Part shown: positions 1 through 8,249 of the stretch, piece by piece
Layout: the number at the start of each line of letters is the position of its first letter
Numbering within the stretch: the first letter of the stretch is position 1
NCBI GenBank assembly: GCA_910586855.1
Contig: CAJUJH010000002.1
Coordinates: 372,001-436,000 of the forward strand
Source of the DNA: Candidatus Gastranaerophilales bacterium
GTDB lineage: Bacteria > Cyanobacteriota > Vampirovibrionia > Gastranaerophilales > Gastranaerophilaceae
Direction of reading: 5' to 3'
DNA length: 64,000 bases
The notes under the pieces: model-generated
What the model saw: the letters and a program-made list of their open reading frames with translations, nothing else
What the model was told of the DNA's origin: nothing
Database searches by the model: none
Made by a program: the position numbers and the translations under genes

Positions 1-238
1 CAAGGGTATTAAAAAATGTCTTATCATTTTTTGCTTTTATGCAGATTATAAATATTGCAAGTATTACAACCAGCTGGAAATTTTCAATCAAATGATTTTC
101 ATAAGAATATTCAATAGGAAGCCAAAGACATGCGGGCAATGTTAATAATAAAATCAATAGAGGCAGAAGAGTTATCGGGTGAAACTTAAAATCAACCCTG
201 TTTTTCAGCCCTATAAAAAATTCTTTAATTCTCTCCAT
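1..238 (-). CDS. Hypothetical membrane protein, 3' part cut by window edge
   Basis: An ATG at 238 (minus) follows a strong Shine-Dalgarno sequence (AGGAGGGAG, at about 240-250). The frame stays open for 79 codons to the left edge. The visible protein begins MERIKEFFIGLKNRVDFKFH. It then has a hydrophobic segment at about residues 21-40 and a second at about residues 56-70, so it is an inner-membrane protein with at least two helices. I do not recognise the family. It is the last visible gene upstream of hydE on the same strand and is separated from it by about 80 bases. Confidence 0.6.
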   Translation of the reverse strand, partial: MERIKEFFIGLKNRVDFKFHPITLLPLLILLLTLPACLWLPIEYSYENHLIENFQLVVILAIFIICIKAKNDKTFFNTL

Positions 239-316
239 ATCTCCCTCCTCTTGTAAATATAAGATACCATAAAGAAAAATTTTTAGGCTTTAATTGTTTT
301 TAAATTTTGCTTTTCT

Positions 317-1303
317 TCATATATTTCTAAATCCAAAATCTTTTGATATTGTGCGGTTGATGGATTTTATTTTGGTTTCAATATAGTTTTTGTATTTATC
401 TATCTCTTCATTTGTGCAGGTTTTATTTGGGTATATTTCGTATTTTTTTCTATATTTACTCATTGTAACGTTTGGCATAATAACATTTGCCCCGGATTGC
501 AGAGCCATTATTCTGCCTTTTGGATTTAGGGTTTCCATAGCTGTAGTGGCTGGAATATTTATATCTTTCATTAAAATTCTAATTATAGACATGACTTTAA
601 GTGCCAGTATAAGACTGCCGTTGGGCGCATTTTTTAAGGGTGTATCAGGATGTGCTATAAAAGGACCAATTCCTATCATGTCAAAATCATTCTCTTTAAA
701 GAATAAAATATCATCAGCCAATGATTCAATAGTTTGTCCCGGCAGCCCGACAAGACACCCGCTTCCTGTCTCATAACCAAGTTTTTTTAGATTGTAAAGA
801 CAATTTTTTCTGTTTTCAAAACTCATAAAGGGATGTAAGGCTTTATAAAGTTTTTTATCAGTAGTTTCAATTCTTAAAAGATATCTATCAGCGCCTGCAT
901 TTTTATAGGCTTCAAGTTCCTTGTAAGGTTTTTCTCCAATACTTAAAGTAAGTGCAACATCAAGCTTTTTGATTTCGGAAATTATTTTGCACATAATATC
1001 TTTTGAATAAAAAACATCTTCACCTGATTGAAGAACTATTGTTTTATAGCCTGCATTTACGGCATTTTTAGCAAATTGAATAATATCATCAGGGGTGATT
1101 CTATATCTTTCAACAGTTTTGTTTTCTGCACGAAGCCCGCAATAATGACAAGTGCATTTGCAAGTGTTTGAAAATTCAATCAAGCCTCTTAAATGTATTT
1201 CATCACCAACATTATCGTGGCGCACCTTGTCTGCAAGTTCAAAAAGTTCTTTATTTTGGCTGTCATCTTTTAGAATATCAACTATTTCTTTTTTTGTAAG
1301 CAT
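317..1303 (-). CDS. hydE: [FeFe]-hydrogenase maturase HydE-like radical SAM protein
   Basis: The 328-residue protein has the radical SAM cluster motif CX3CX2C at C48, C52 and C55 (CKCTCHYC). It also has the HydE/BioB-like segments GLIEFSNTC and TIVLQSGED and a TIM-barrel length typical of HydE. HydE works with HydF and HydG to build the H-cluster of [FeFe] hydrogenase, using S-adenosylmethionine. No hydF, hydG or hydrogenase gene lies in the window. The gene is divergent from the B12-radical SAM gene at 1329 with only 25 bases between start codons, so their promoters overlap. PylB (pyrrolysine) and BioB are relatives; HydE fits best by the GLIEFSN and SGED segments. Confidence 0.75.
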   Translation of the reverse strand: MLTKKEIVDILKDDSQNKELFELADKVRHDNVGDEIHLRGLIEFSNTCKCTCHYCGLRAENKTVERYRITPDDIIQFAKNAVNAGYKTIVLQSGEDVFYSKDIMCKIISEIKKLDVALTLSIGEKPYKELEAYKNAGADRYLLRIETTDKKLYKALHPFMSFENRKNCLYNLKKLGYETGSGCLVGLPGQTIESLADDILFFKENDFDMIGIGPFIAHPDTPLKNAPNGSLILALKVMSIIRILMKDINIPATTAMETLNPKGRIMALQSGANVIMPNVTMSKYRKKYEIYPNKTCTNEEIDKYKNYIETKIKSINRTISKDFGFRNI

Positions 1304-1322
1304 AATTTTATTATACTATAAT
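1294..1322 (+). promoter_or_regulatory. Promoter TTGTAA-17-TATAAT, leaderless start predicted
   Basis: TTGTAA (1294-1299) and TATAAT (1317-1322) are spaced by 17 bp and lie just upstream of the ATG at 1329. A start about seven bases after the -10 box would fall on or next to the A of the ATG, and no Shine-Dalgarno sequence is present. The box lies inside the 5' end of the divergent hydE gene. Confidence 0.5.
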
Positions 1323-1328
1323 GCCTTT

Positions 1329-2768
1329 ATGCAAAATTCAAAATCAAGTTTTAACTGCTTGTTGATACACACGCCTAATTTATCTCAAAATTCTGACGGT
1401 ACGTTGTTTTCTGAAGTTAATTTTTGTGCTATGGGGCTTTTTTCTCTTGCAGGAGAAATTAAAAAGGAAGGGTTTAATGTTGAAATTATTCATCTTGGAA
1501 TTGAAAAATATCTGGATAAGAATTTTTCACTTGCAAGCTATGTAAAGGAAAATAATATAAAATTTATTGCCTTTTCTCTTCACTGGCATCCGCAGAGCTT
1601 TGATGTCATTGAATCTGCAAAAATTTTAAAAGAACAAAATCCTAATGTTTTCATTGCTCTTGGAGGTTTTACCGCTTCATATTTTAAAAATGAAATTATG
1701 GAAAATTTTCCATTTGTTGATGCAGTTATGAAAGGAGAGGGTGAAAAAACAATAAGGAAGCTTACAAAAAGATTGTATGAAACAATGCCTTTTGTGCCTT
1801 TAGATTCAGGCGTTGAAATGAATTTATCCGATATCGAAAATCTTGTATGGCGTAAAGGTTTAAAAAACAGTAAAGCGAAGATTATTGAAAATAATGAAGT
1901 ATTTATTGCCAAAAATGAAGATTTGGATGAGTTTGATTATTTTAACCCAAGCCTTATGAGACATTATGGAGAATACTCAAAAGTATCTTTTGAACTTCAA
2001 TATTCTAAAGCAAAACAATTGAATAATCCAAAGACTGCTCATGGAGTTTCTTTAGGGCGGGGTTGTCTTGGAAATTGTACATGGTGCGGCGGTGGGTACA
2101 ATGCAATGAAGATGGTGACCGGCAGGGATTTTATATCGTATAGGGGAGCAAAATCTGTTATAGATGAGGTTAAAAAACTGCAAAAAAATGAAGGGATTGA
2201 ATTTTTCTGTTTTTGTTTTGACCCAAATCCAAAGGATAGAACTTATCTGATTGGTTTAATGAAAGAATTAAAGAATGAATTTAATGGAAAATTAAATGCA
2301 TTTTTTACTTTATATGGACTTCCTGATAAGGAATTTTTAAATACATTTAAAAGTACATTTTCAAAAGAATCCGTTATTTCATTAAGCCCTGAATTTTTTG
2401 ATGAAAGTTTAAGAAAATTTCATAAAAGTTTTTTCTTTTCAAATAAAGAGCTGGAAGAGATTTTAGAATATATGGAAGAGCTTGAAATCCTTTCAGATAT
2501 TTATTTTTCAATAATCCCTGCTGTGAATGAATTTCATAATGAAGAATCCAGGCGATATGGAAAATTTCTTAAAGAAAAATATAGTTTTGTAAAAGATTAT
2601 TACATTATTCCAATTATTCAGGAGCCTGCATCTCCATGGACTATAACCCCTGAAGAATACGGCTTGCCGCCATCTAAAAAGAACTTCATAAATTATTACA
2701 ATGATACAAATTGTATCAAAAAATCTTTTGAAAACTCGGAATTTTTTACTACAAAACCTCTTAAATAA
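1329..2768 (+). CDS. B12-binding-domain radical SAM protein
   Basis: A protein of 479 residues from the ATG at 1329. The frame is open further upstream, but that part overlaps hydE and reads as antisense. The N-terminal ~170 residues resemble a cobalamin-binding Rossmann domain (LLIHTPNL, then LAGEIKKEGFNVEIIHLG, then ALGGFTAS). The radical SAM motif CLGNCTWC follows at C246, C250 and C253. Members of this broad class do methylations and rearrangements on unknown substrates, so no reaction can be assigned. It sits between hydE and the cobalamin riboswitch, a B12-themed context. Confidence 0.7.
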   Translation: MQNSKSSFNCLLIHTPNLSQNSDGTLFSEVNFCAMGLFSLAGEIKKEGFNVEIIHLGIEKYLDKNFSLASYVKENNIKFIAFSLHWHPQSFDVIESAKILKEQNPNVFIALGGFTASYFKNEIMENFPFVDAVMKGEGEKTIRKLTKRLYETMPFVPLDSGVEMNLSDIENLVWRKGLKNSKAKIIENNEVFIAKNEDLDEFDYFNPSLMRHYGEYSKVSFELQYSKAKQLNNPKTAHGVSLGRGCLGNCTWCGGGYNAMKMVTGRDFISYRGAKSVIDEVKKLQKNEGIEFFCFCFDPNPKDRTYLIGLMKELKNEFNGKLNAFFTLYGLPDKEFLNTFKSTFSKESVISLSPEFFDESLRKFHKSFFFSNKELEEILEYMEELEILSDIYFSIIPAVNEFHNEESRRYGKFLKEKYSFVKDYYIIPIIQEPASPWTITPEEYGLPPSKKNFINYYNDTNCIKKSFENSEFFTTKPLK

Positions 2769-2849
2769 AGGGTGTAGGTATTACAATTTAAAAATAATCT
2801 GTATGATTTATTTTTTATATACATGCTCTGGCATGCTAAAAATTTTTGA

Positions 2850-2965
2850 TAGAATTATAAAAAGGGTTAAGGAAAGAAGGGTGCAAATCCCGCACTGGTC
2901 CGCAGCCGTAACAGTCGGAATGCTTAATTCTTTATTTACACCTCGAGACAGGAATTTGCTTAAAA
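2850..2965 (+). promoter_or_regulatory. Cobalamin (B12) riboswitch
   Basis: The core GGGTGCAAATCCCGCACTG, followed by GTCCGCAGCCGTA (about 2879-2910), closely follows the cobalamin aptamer consensus GGTGnAAATCC...ACnGnCCCGCnnCnGTA. It is preceded by a GGAAAGAAGG stretch. A B12-box-like segment (CTCGAGACAGG, about 2942-2952) follows. It lies in the 267-base leader of nrdD, with a terminator-like hairpin between it and the start codon. Riboswitch identity is firm; the exact 5' boundary is uncertain. Confidence 0.85.
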
Positions 2966-2998
2966 AAAATCACCTTTTAGATAAAGTGTTTTTTAAAT
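2966..2998 (+). terminator. Attenuator hairpin of the nrdD riboswitch
   Basis: An A-rich tract and CACCTTT pair with AAAGTG and a run of Ts (about 2977-2995), giving a weak intrinsic terminator right after the aptamer. A second short hairpin (GGCA/TGCC then TTTT, about 3000-3014) follows. CCTTTT in the leader can also pair with the AAAAGG part of the nrdD Shine-Dalgarno at 3022-3029. Control by early termination, by start-site masking, or both is inferred. Confidence 0.5.
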
Positions 2999-3035
2999 CG
3001 GCATTTTCTGCCTTTTAGATTAAAAGGAGATATGA

Positions 3036-5303
3036 ATGAAGGAATTACGGGATGAAAAAGTTGTAAGCATTGAGAAAACAAGGCTTACCCCTTTTGGTAC
3101 AGGTTTTAGTGCAACAAGTGCTGCCTCTGTTCCCATTGGTGCAGAATTAAAAGCAATAGACAAACCTAAATATGAATTAAAAGATATCAAAATTATCAAA
3201 AAAGACGGTACAAAAGAAGAGTATGACATTAGAAAAGTGGTTGCTGCAGTTAAAAAATCTGCTGCAAGAATGCTTGTGGAATTTTCTGAAGATGAACTGA
3301 GAAATATAAGTAATTTTGTCGATTCAAGTGTGTTAAAGATGAATTTAAATGAAATTGAAATCTTTAAAATGCACTGTATAGTTGAAAATGCACTTGAAGT
3401 TCTGAATCCTAAGGTTGCAAAAAGCTATAGAAACTACAGAAATTATAAAATTGACTTTGTTGATATGCTTGATAAAGTATATCAGGAAAGCCAAAAAATT
3501 ATGTATATCGGCGATAAGGAAAATTCAAATGCTGATTCTGCTTTAGTTTCAACTAAGCGTTCTTTAATTTTTAATCAATTGAACAAAGAATTATATAAAA
3601 AGTTTTTCCTCACAGTGCCTGAATTGCAAGCTATTCGTGATGGTTATATTTATATTCACGATATGTCTGCAAGACGCGACACCATGAACTGCTGTCTTTT
3701 TGATGTTGCAAATGTTTTAAAAGACGGATTTGAGATGGGAAACCTCTGGTATAATGAACCAAAAACGCTTGAAGTTGCATTTGATGTTATAGGCGATATT
3801 GTTATGGCTGCTGCAAGCCAGCAATATGGCGGATTTACGGTACCTGAAGTAGATAAGATTCTCGCCCCCTATGCAAAGAAGACATACGAAAAAAGATATC
3901 AAAAATATATTGACCTTGGTATTTCAACTGAAAAAGCCAAAACTGAGGCCATGAAAGATGTTGAAAAAGATTACCATGACGGTTTTCAAGGTTGGGAATA
4001 TAAATTTAATACGGTAGCATCATCCAGAGGTGATTATCCTTTTATCACTGTGACTATGGGTTTAGGCACTGATGAGTTTGAAAAAATGGCATCAAGAGTG
4101 ATGTTAGAGGTTCGTGCAGGCGGACAGGGTAAAAAAGAAAACAAAAAGCCTGTATTATTCCCAAAAATAGTATTTCTTTACGATAAAGAATTACACTGCA
4201 AGGGCGGTAAACTGGAAGAGCTTTTTAATGCAGGAATTGAATGTTCTAAGAAGGCAATGTATCCGGATTGGCTTTCTTTAACAGGTGAAGGGTACGTGGC
4301 TTCTATTTATAAAAAATACAAAAAAGTTATTTCCCCTATGGGCTGTAGAGCATTTTTATCTCCGTGGTTTGAAAGAGGCGGTATGACCCCTGCTGATAAT
4401 GATGATAAACCGGTTTTTGTCGGTAGATTTAATATTGGCGCTATAAGCCTTCATTTACCCATGATTTACGCTAAGGCTAAAAAAGAAGGCAAAGATTTTT
4501 ATGAAGTACTTGATTATTACTTGGAGATGATAAGACAAATTCACATCAGAACCTATGATTATTTAGGGGAAATGCGTGCTTCAATTAATCCGCTTGCATT
4601 CTGCGAAGGAGGATTTTATGGCGGTCATCTTGGAATCCATGATAAAATTAAACCTCTTTTAAAGGCTGCTACTGCATCTTTTGGTATTACCGCATTAAAT
4701 GAGCTGCAAGAAATTCATAACCAAAAATCTCTTGTAGAAGACGGGCAGTTTGCGCTTGAAGTTATGGAATATATAAATAAAAAGGTAGTTGAATTTAAAG
4801 AAAAAGACGGCAATCTTTATGCAATATACGGCACACCTGCCGAAAACCTTTGCGGACTTCAAGTGAAGCAATTTAGAAAAAAATATGGACAGGTGAACAA
4901 AGTTTCAGACAGAGGGTATGTTTCAAACAGTTTCCATTGCCATGTGTCTGAAAATATTGGTCCAATTGAAAAGCAAGATTTAGAGAAAAGATTTTGGGAT
5001 TTACTTAACGGCGGTAAAATTCAATATGTAAAATACCCTGTATCATATAATACAAAAGCGATTGAAATCCTTGTAAAAAGGGCTATGGATATGGGCTTTT
5101 ATGAAGGAGTAAACCTTTCATTGGCGTATTGTGATGATTGCGGCTATCAGGAACTTGAAATGGATGTTTGCCCAAAATGCGGCAGCAAAAACCTTACCAA
5201 GATTGACCGTATGAATGGCTATCTTTCTTATTCAAGGGTAAAAGGCGATACCCGTCTTAACGAAGCCAAAATGGAAGAAATTAAAGACAGGGTTAGCATG
5301 TAG
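3036..5303 (+). CDS. nrdD: Anaerobic (class III) ribonucleoside-triphosphate reductase
   Basis: This 755-residue enzyme reduces ribonucleotides to deoxyribonucleotides without oxygen using a glycyl radical. An ATP-cone regulatory domain covers about residues 50-140 (IIKKDGTKEEYDIRKVVAAV). The catalytic barrel follows. The zinc-ribbon cysteines are C699, C702, C712 and C715. The radical site RMNGYLSYS has the glycine at about 728. The ATG at 3036 is set by AGGAG at 3025-3029; an ATG at 3032 is out of frame and soon stops. The leader contains a cobalamin riboswitch, and nrdG follows. Regulation by B12 implies a B12-dependent class II reductase elsewhere, which is not seen here. Confidence 0.96.
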   Translation: MKELRDEKVVSIEKTRLTPFGTGFSATSAASVPIGAELKAIDKPKYELKDIKIIKKDGTKEEYDIRKVVAAVKKSAARMLVEFSEDELRNISNFVDSSVLKMNLNEIEIFKMHCIVENALEVLNPKVAKSYRNYRNYKIDFVDMLDKVYQESQKIMYIGDKENSNADSALVSTKRSLIFNQLNKELYKKFFLTVPELQAIRDGYIYIHDMSARRDTMNCCLFDVANVLKDGFEMGNLWYNEPKTLEVAFDVIGDIVMAAASQQYGGFTVPEVDKILAPYAKKTYEKRYQKYIDLGISTEKAKTEAMKDVEKDYHDGFQGWEYKFNTVASSRGDYPFITVTMGLGTDEFEKMASRVMLEVRAGGQGKKENKKPVLFPKIVFLYDKELHCKGGKLEELFNAGIECSKKAMYPDWLSLTGEGYVASIYKKYKKVISPMGCRAFLSPWFERGGMTPADNDDKPVFVGRFNIGAISLHLPMIYAKAKKEGKDFYEVLDYYLEMIRQIHIRTYDYLGEMRASINPLAFCEGGFYGGHLGIHDKIKPLLKAATASFGITALNELQEIHNQKSLVEDGQFALEVMEYINKKVVEFKEKDGNLYAIYGTPAENLCGLQVKQFRKKYGQVNKVSDRGYVSNSFHCHVSENIGPIEKQDLEKRFWDLLNGGKIQYVKYPVSYNTKAIEILVKRAMDMGFYEGVNLSLAYCDDCGYQELEMDVCPKCGSKNLTKIDRMNGYLSYSRVKGDTRLNEAKMEEIKDRVSM

Positions 5304-5310
5304 ATTTTTT

Positions 5311-5334
5311 GGAGCATAGATTATTCCATGCTCC
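5311..5334 (+). other. Intergenic stem-loop between nrdD and nrdG
   Basis: A perfect 7-bp stem GGAGCAT (5311-5317) / ATGCTCC (5328-5334) with a 10-base loop lies between nrdD and nrdG. No strong T-run follows, so it is more likely an mRNA-stabilising or processing hairpin than a full terminator. Confidence 0.5.
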
Positions 5335-5355
5335 AAATTTTAAAAGGAATTAAAG

Positions 5356-5844
5356 ATGAATTATCATAATATTACAAAAGAAGACATGCTGAATGGTGAT
5401 GGTATTCGTGTTGTGCTTTGGGTTTCAGGCTGCTGTCATCAGTGTAAAAACTGTCATAATCCTGTAACATGGGATAAAAATGGCGGATTACCCTTTGATA
5501 AAGCAGCAGAAGATGAACTTTTTGAAGCTTTAAATAAACCTTTTATAGATGGTATAACCTTTTCAGGTGGCGACCCTTTAATGCCCGATAACAGAAAAGA
5601 AATTATGCGGCTTGTTAAAAAGTGCCGTGATGAATTTCCTGATAAGACTATATGGCTATATACAGGATATAGTTTTGATGAAATTAAGGATATAGAAGGG
5701 ATTGAACTTATTGATGTACTTTGCGACGGCGAATTTATGGAAGATTTAAAAGATAATAAACTCCAATGGGTTGGAAGTTCAAATCAGAACGTTATAGATG
5801 TTAAAAAAACCTTTGAAGCCAATAAAATTATTCTTCATACTTAA
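5356..5844 (+). CDS. nrdG: Anaerobic ribonucleotide reductase activating protein
   Basis: A 162-residue radical SAM protein with the motif C26-x3-C30-x2-C33 (SGCCHQCKNCHNP), followed by FSGGDPL and WLYTGYSFDEI, all typical of NrdG. It uses S-adenosylmethionine and a [4Fe-4S] cluster to form the glycyl radical on NrdD. It is 52 bases downstream of nrdD with its own AAGGA ribosome-binding site and is presumably in the same riboswitch-controlled transcript. Length and motif spacing match the family. Confidence 0.95.
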   Translation: MNYHNITKEDMLNGDGIRVVLWVSGCCHQCKNCHNPVTWDKNGGLPFDKAAEDELFEALNKPFIDGITFSGGDPLMPDNRKEIMRLVKKCRDEFPDKTIWLYTGYSFDEIKDIEGIELIDVLCDGEFMEDLKDNKLQWVGSSNQNVIDVKKTFEANKIILHT

Positions 5845-5852
5845 AATTTCAT

Positions 5853-6464
5853 TTATTGCTTAATATTTAAACTTTTATCTGAAAACCAGTCTATAATGGG
5901 CTTTTTCTCGCCAAATTTAAAATTGAACGATTCTTCAAAATCTTTGCTTGTTAGAAAATCGTATGAAACATTAAAAGCCAGGGGTTCTTCAATAAATCCG
6001 CCTTCTTTAAATTTTTTTCCCGAAACTTGCTGCGTTTCAAAATCTATAACATTTGAATAATTTAGATTTTTTGCATAGCAAAAAGGAACTTTATTCTTTT
6101 TATCAGTATTTTGGATTATTGTCATAAGTCCAAAGCTTCTGCAAACTATGCCTCTGTGGTTATAAACAGAGCAAACATTGTTGATTAGAAACGGACAGTC
6201 GTAGGTAAATTTTTCGCCTTTGAAATTTTTCTTTTGTTCAATAATTTTTTCAATATTTTCTTCAATTTTATTAAAAGTGCCAGCATCAAGGTCTTTGCAG
6301 CCTATAAATAGATATTGCATCTCAATTTTTGAAAATGGAAATTGAGCATTTTTGCAGCACAGCCCGCAGCCTTTTTTGCAGAAGATATATTCTTTTTGTC
6401 TATTGAAAAATTTTTCAATTTTTTCATTAATAAATTCAAGATATTTAAGGTAATTGTTTAACAT
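5853..6464 (-). CDS. YkgJ-type cysteine-cluster (zinc/iron-chelating) protein
   Basis: A 203-residue protein with CKKGCGLCCKN near residue 30 and further cysteines in CPFLINNVCSVY and GIVCRSFG. This is the CxxxCxxCC pattern of the YkgJ/UPF0153 family, which probably binds a metal or Fe-S cluster. The function is not established. It is the third gene of a tight operon: the flavodoxin stop and this ATG are one base apart. The redox neighbours suggest an electron-transfer or metal-handling role, which is inference. Confidence 0.7.
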   Translation of the reverse strand: MLNNYLKYLEFINEKIEKFFNRQKEYIFCKKGCGLCCKNAQFPFSKIEMQYLFIGCKDLDAGTFNKIEENIEKIIEQKKNFKGEKFTYDCPFLINNVCSVYNHRGIVCRSFGLMTIIQNTDKKNKVPFCYAKNLNYSNVIDFETQQVSGKKFKEGGFIEEPLAFNVSYDFLTSKDFEESFNFKFGEKKPIIDWFSDKSLNIKQ

Positions 6465-6465
6465 T

Positions 6466-6942
6466 TTAATATTTCAATTCTTTTAACCAAGTATCAATTT
6501 CTTTATCTATGTTTAAATTTCCCTTATTATAGATTGAGATTGATTTTAAAACGATACTGTCTTTAGCGTATTGTTCCATTTCTTTTGCTATAGAGTATTC
6601 CCCGCCTCTTCCATGGGTAATAAATGGAGCAATAGTTTTGCCTGAAAAATCACCTGAATTTAGAAATGTGTGCACGGCAGGCGCCATAGTGTACCACCAG
6701 GCAGGCGTTCCTATAAATATAATATCATAAGTTGAAATATCTTTATTTTCTTTTAATTCAGGCAGGATATTTTCCTGAATTTCTTTTTTGGCAAAATTCA
6801 CTGTTTCGTTATAATTTGCGGGGTAGGATGCTTTTGTTTTTATTTCAAAAATATCGCCGTCTGTTTTTCTTTGAATTTTCTGAGCAATATATTTTGTATT
6901 TCCACCCCATGAAAAATATGTAATTAAAGTTTTCTTATTCAT
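6466..6942 (-). CDS. Flavodoxin family protein
   Basis: A 158-residue protein with the FMN phosphate-binding loop near the start (TYFSWGGNTKYIA, residues 8-20) and the later loops GTPAWWYTMAPAV and ITHGRGGEYS. These fit the flavodoxin fold of low-potential electron carriers in anaerobes. It lies between an Fe-S flavoprotein gene (8 bases upstream) and the YkgJ-type gene, so the three are probably co-transcribed from a promoter above 7583. Confidence 0.85.
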   Translation of the reverse strand: MNKKTLITYFSWGGNTKYIAQKIQRKTDGDIFEIKTKASYPANYNETVNFAKKEIQENILPELKENKDISTYDIIFIGTPAWWYTMAPAVHTFLNSGDFSGKTIAPFITHGRGGEYSIAKEMEQYAKDSIVLKSISIYNKGNLNIDKEIDTWLKELKY

Positions 6943-6950
6943 ATTTTGTC

Positions 6951-7583
6951 CTATCTTATAAAGTTTGTATAGACTGCTTCTTCTTTTGTATGCGGTATGA
7001 TTCCAGCCTTTTGTGCTGCTTCTTTACATTTTAGATAATAGGCAAAGTTTTTTCCTAAGATGTGCATATTTTGTATGCCTTCCTCGTCTTTTAAAACTTC
7101 CTCAGGTGTACAGCCGTGCACCATATTCCAATACCTGCCTGAAATTACAGGCATTTCCTGTATTTGAAAATATTTATTCAACTGGTCAATGGTTGCGGTT
7201 GTGCCTGCACGGCGTGCTGAAACTATTGCAGTGCCGGGTTTTAATCTTAAATTTGATTTACCTGACCTTGCATTAGCGTAAAAAAGTCTGTCTAAAAACG
7301 GAATAAGACCTCCTGCTGATGAAGCGTAATGAACCGGTGAACCTATAATATAGCCATCATAATCATTTAATGTTTCTAAAAGTTTATTTACTTTGTCATC
7401 TATCACACATTTTTTAAGTTTCCCGCAAGCCCCGCAAGCTCTGCAGGGTGCTACAGGTTCTGTACCTATATAATAAATTTCGCTTTCAATCCCTTCATTA
7501 ATTAGTGTTTTTGCAATTTCATTTAAGGCAGTATATGTACATCCGTTTTTGTGTGGAGAACCGTTTATCATTAATACTTTCAT
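6951..7583 (-). CDS. NAD(P)H-dependent FMN reductase / iron-sulfur flavoprotein
   Basis: A 210-residue flavodoxin-like oxidoreductase. The start MKVLMINGSPHKNGCT is the FMN-binding loop. The cysteine cluster CRACGACGKLKKC (about residues 47-59) is typical of iron-sulfur flavoproteins in anaerobes. IIGSPVHYASSAGG supports the family. An excellent AAAGGAGG ribosome-binding site fixes the start. It is the first gene of the flavoprotein operon. A TTGACT-17-TGTAAA promoter-like pair lies about 60 bases upstream on the minus strand, next to a CTTACTCCAAG motif. Confidence 0.85.
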   Translation of the reverse strand: MKVLMINGSPHKNGCTYTALNEIAKTLINEGIESEIYYIGTEPVAPCRACGACGKLKKCVIDDKVNKLLETLNDYDGYIIGSPVHYASSAGGLIPFLDRLFYANARSGKSNLRLKPGTAIVSARRAGTTATIDQLNKYFQIQEMPVISGRYWNMVHGCTPEEVLKDEEGIQNMHILGKNFAYYLKCKEAAQKAGIIPHTKEEAVYTNFIR

Positions 7584-7691
7584 TGTTTTTAACCTCCTTT
7601 GAATTTATTAATTTTATTTTACAATTTAAACCTTACTCCAAGTCAATATGTAAATAGTAGTGTTTAAAATTTTTAATGTAAAATTAAGTTT

Positions 7692-8249
7692 ATGAATCCT
7701 AAATTATTTGATATGTTTTTAGTATTTTTAAAAATCGGTGCACTTCTTTTGGGCGGCGGGTACGTTATTGTTCCTTTGTTGAATAATGAACTTGTGGATA
7801 AAAAAGGTTGGATTTCAAAAAAAGAGATTATTGATTATTATGCGATGGGGCAATGTGTTCCAGGGATTATAGCTGTTAACACCACTCTTTTTATAGGATA
7901 TAAATTAAGGGGTAAAACAGGTGCTTTAATTGCATTTTTAGGACTTATTCTGCCTCCGTTTCTTACAATTATTTTTCTTGCCTCAATATTAATCAAAATG
8001 GCTCAAAATACTATCATGAATGATATTTTTTGGGGTGTAAATATTTCTATTGTTATTTTGATGTTTTTAACAGTAAAAGAAGTTTGGAAAACAAGTATTG
8101 TAGATAAATTCACTCTCTTTATTTTTGCCCTTATCCTTTCATTGTCAATATTGGGAGTGTCTCCTTCAATTTCAATTATATTTTCAGGGCTTTTAGGGAT
8201 TATTTATAAGCTTATAAAAAAAGAATCCTGCGGGGAGGATGAATTGTGA
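7692..8249 (+). CDS. chrA: Chromate transporter family protein, first half
   Basis: A 185-residue membrane protein of the ChrA/CHR family, one half of a transporter that in other species is a single fused protein. It has the family segments FLKIGALLLGGGYVIVPLL at the start and YAMGQCVPGIIAVNTTLFIGYK near residue 55, then several hydrophobic helices. Its stop overlaps the GTG of the second half by four bases (GTGA), so the two are translationally coupled and likely form a heterodimer. The substrate in an anaerobe need not be chromate. The ATG has little leader, with TAAAAT ending eight bases upstream. Confidence 0.85.
   Translation: MNPKLFDMFLVFLKIGALLLGGGYVIVPLLNNELVDKKGWISKKEIIDYYAMGQCVPGIIAVNTTLFIGYKLRGKTGALIAFLGLILPPFLTIIFLASILIKMAQNTIMNDIFWGVNISIVILMFLTVKEVWKTSIVDKFTLFIFALILSLSILGVSPSISIIFSGLLGIIYKLIKKESCGEDEL

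Noticed and set aside
390..776. A 128-codon hydrophobic plus-strand frame inside hydE
   Set aside because: It is the antisense shadow of hydE; AT-rich antisense often looks hydrophobic.
2701..3018. A 105-codon frame across the nrdD leader
   Set aside because: It runs through the cobalamin riboswitch and has no ribosome site or family signature.
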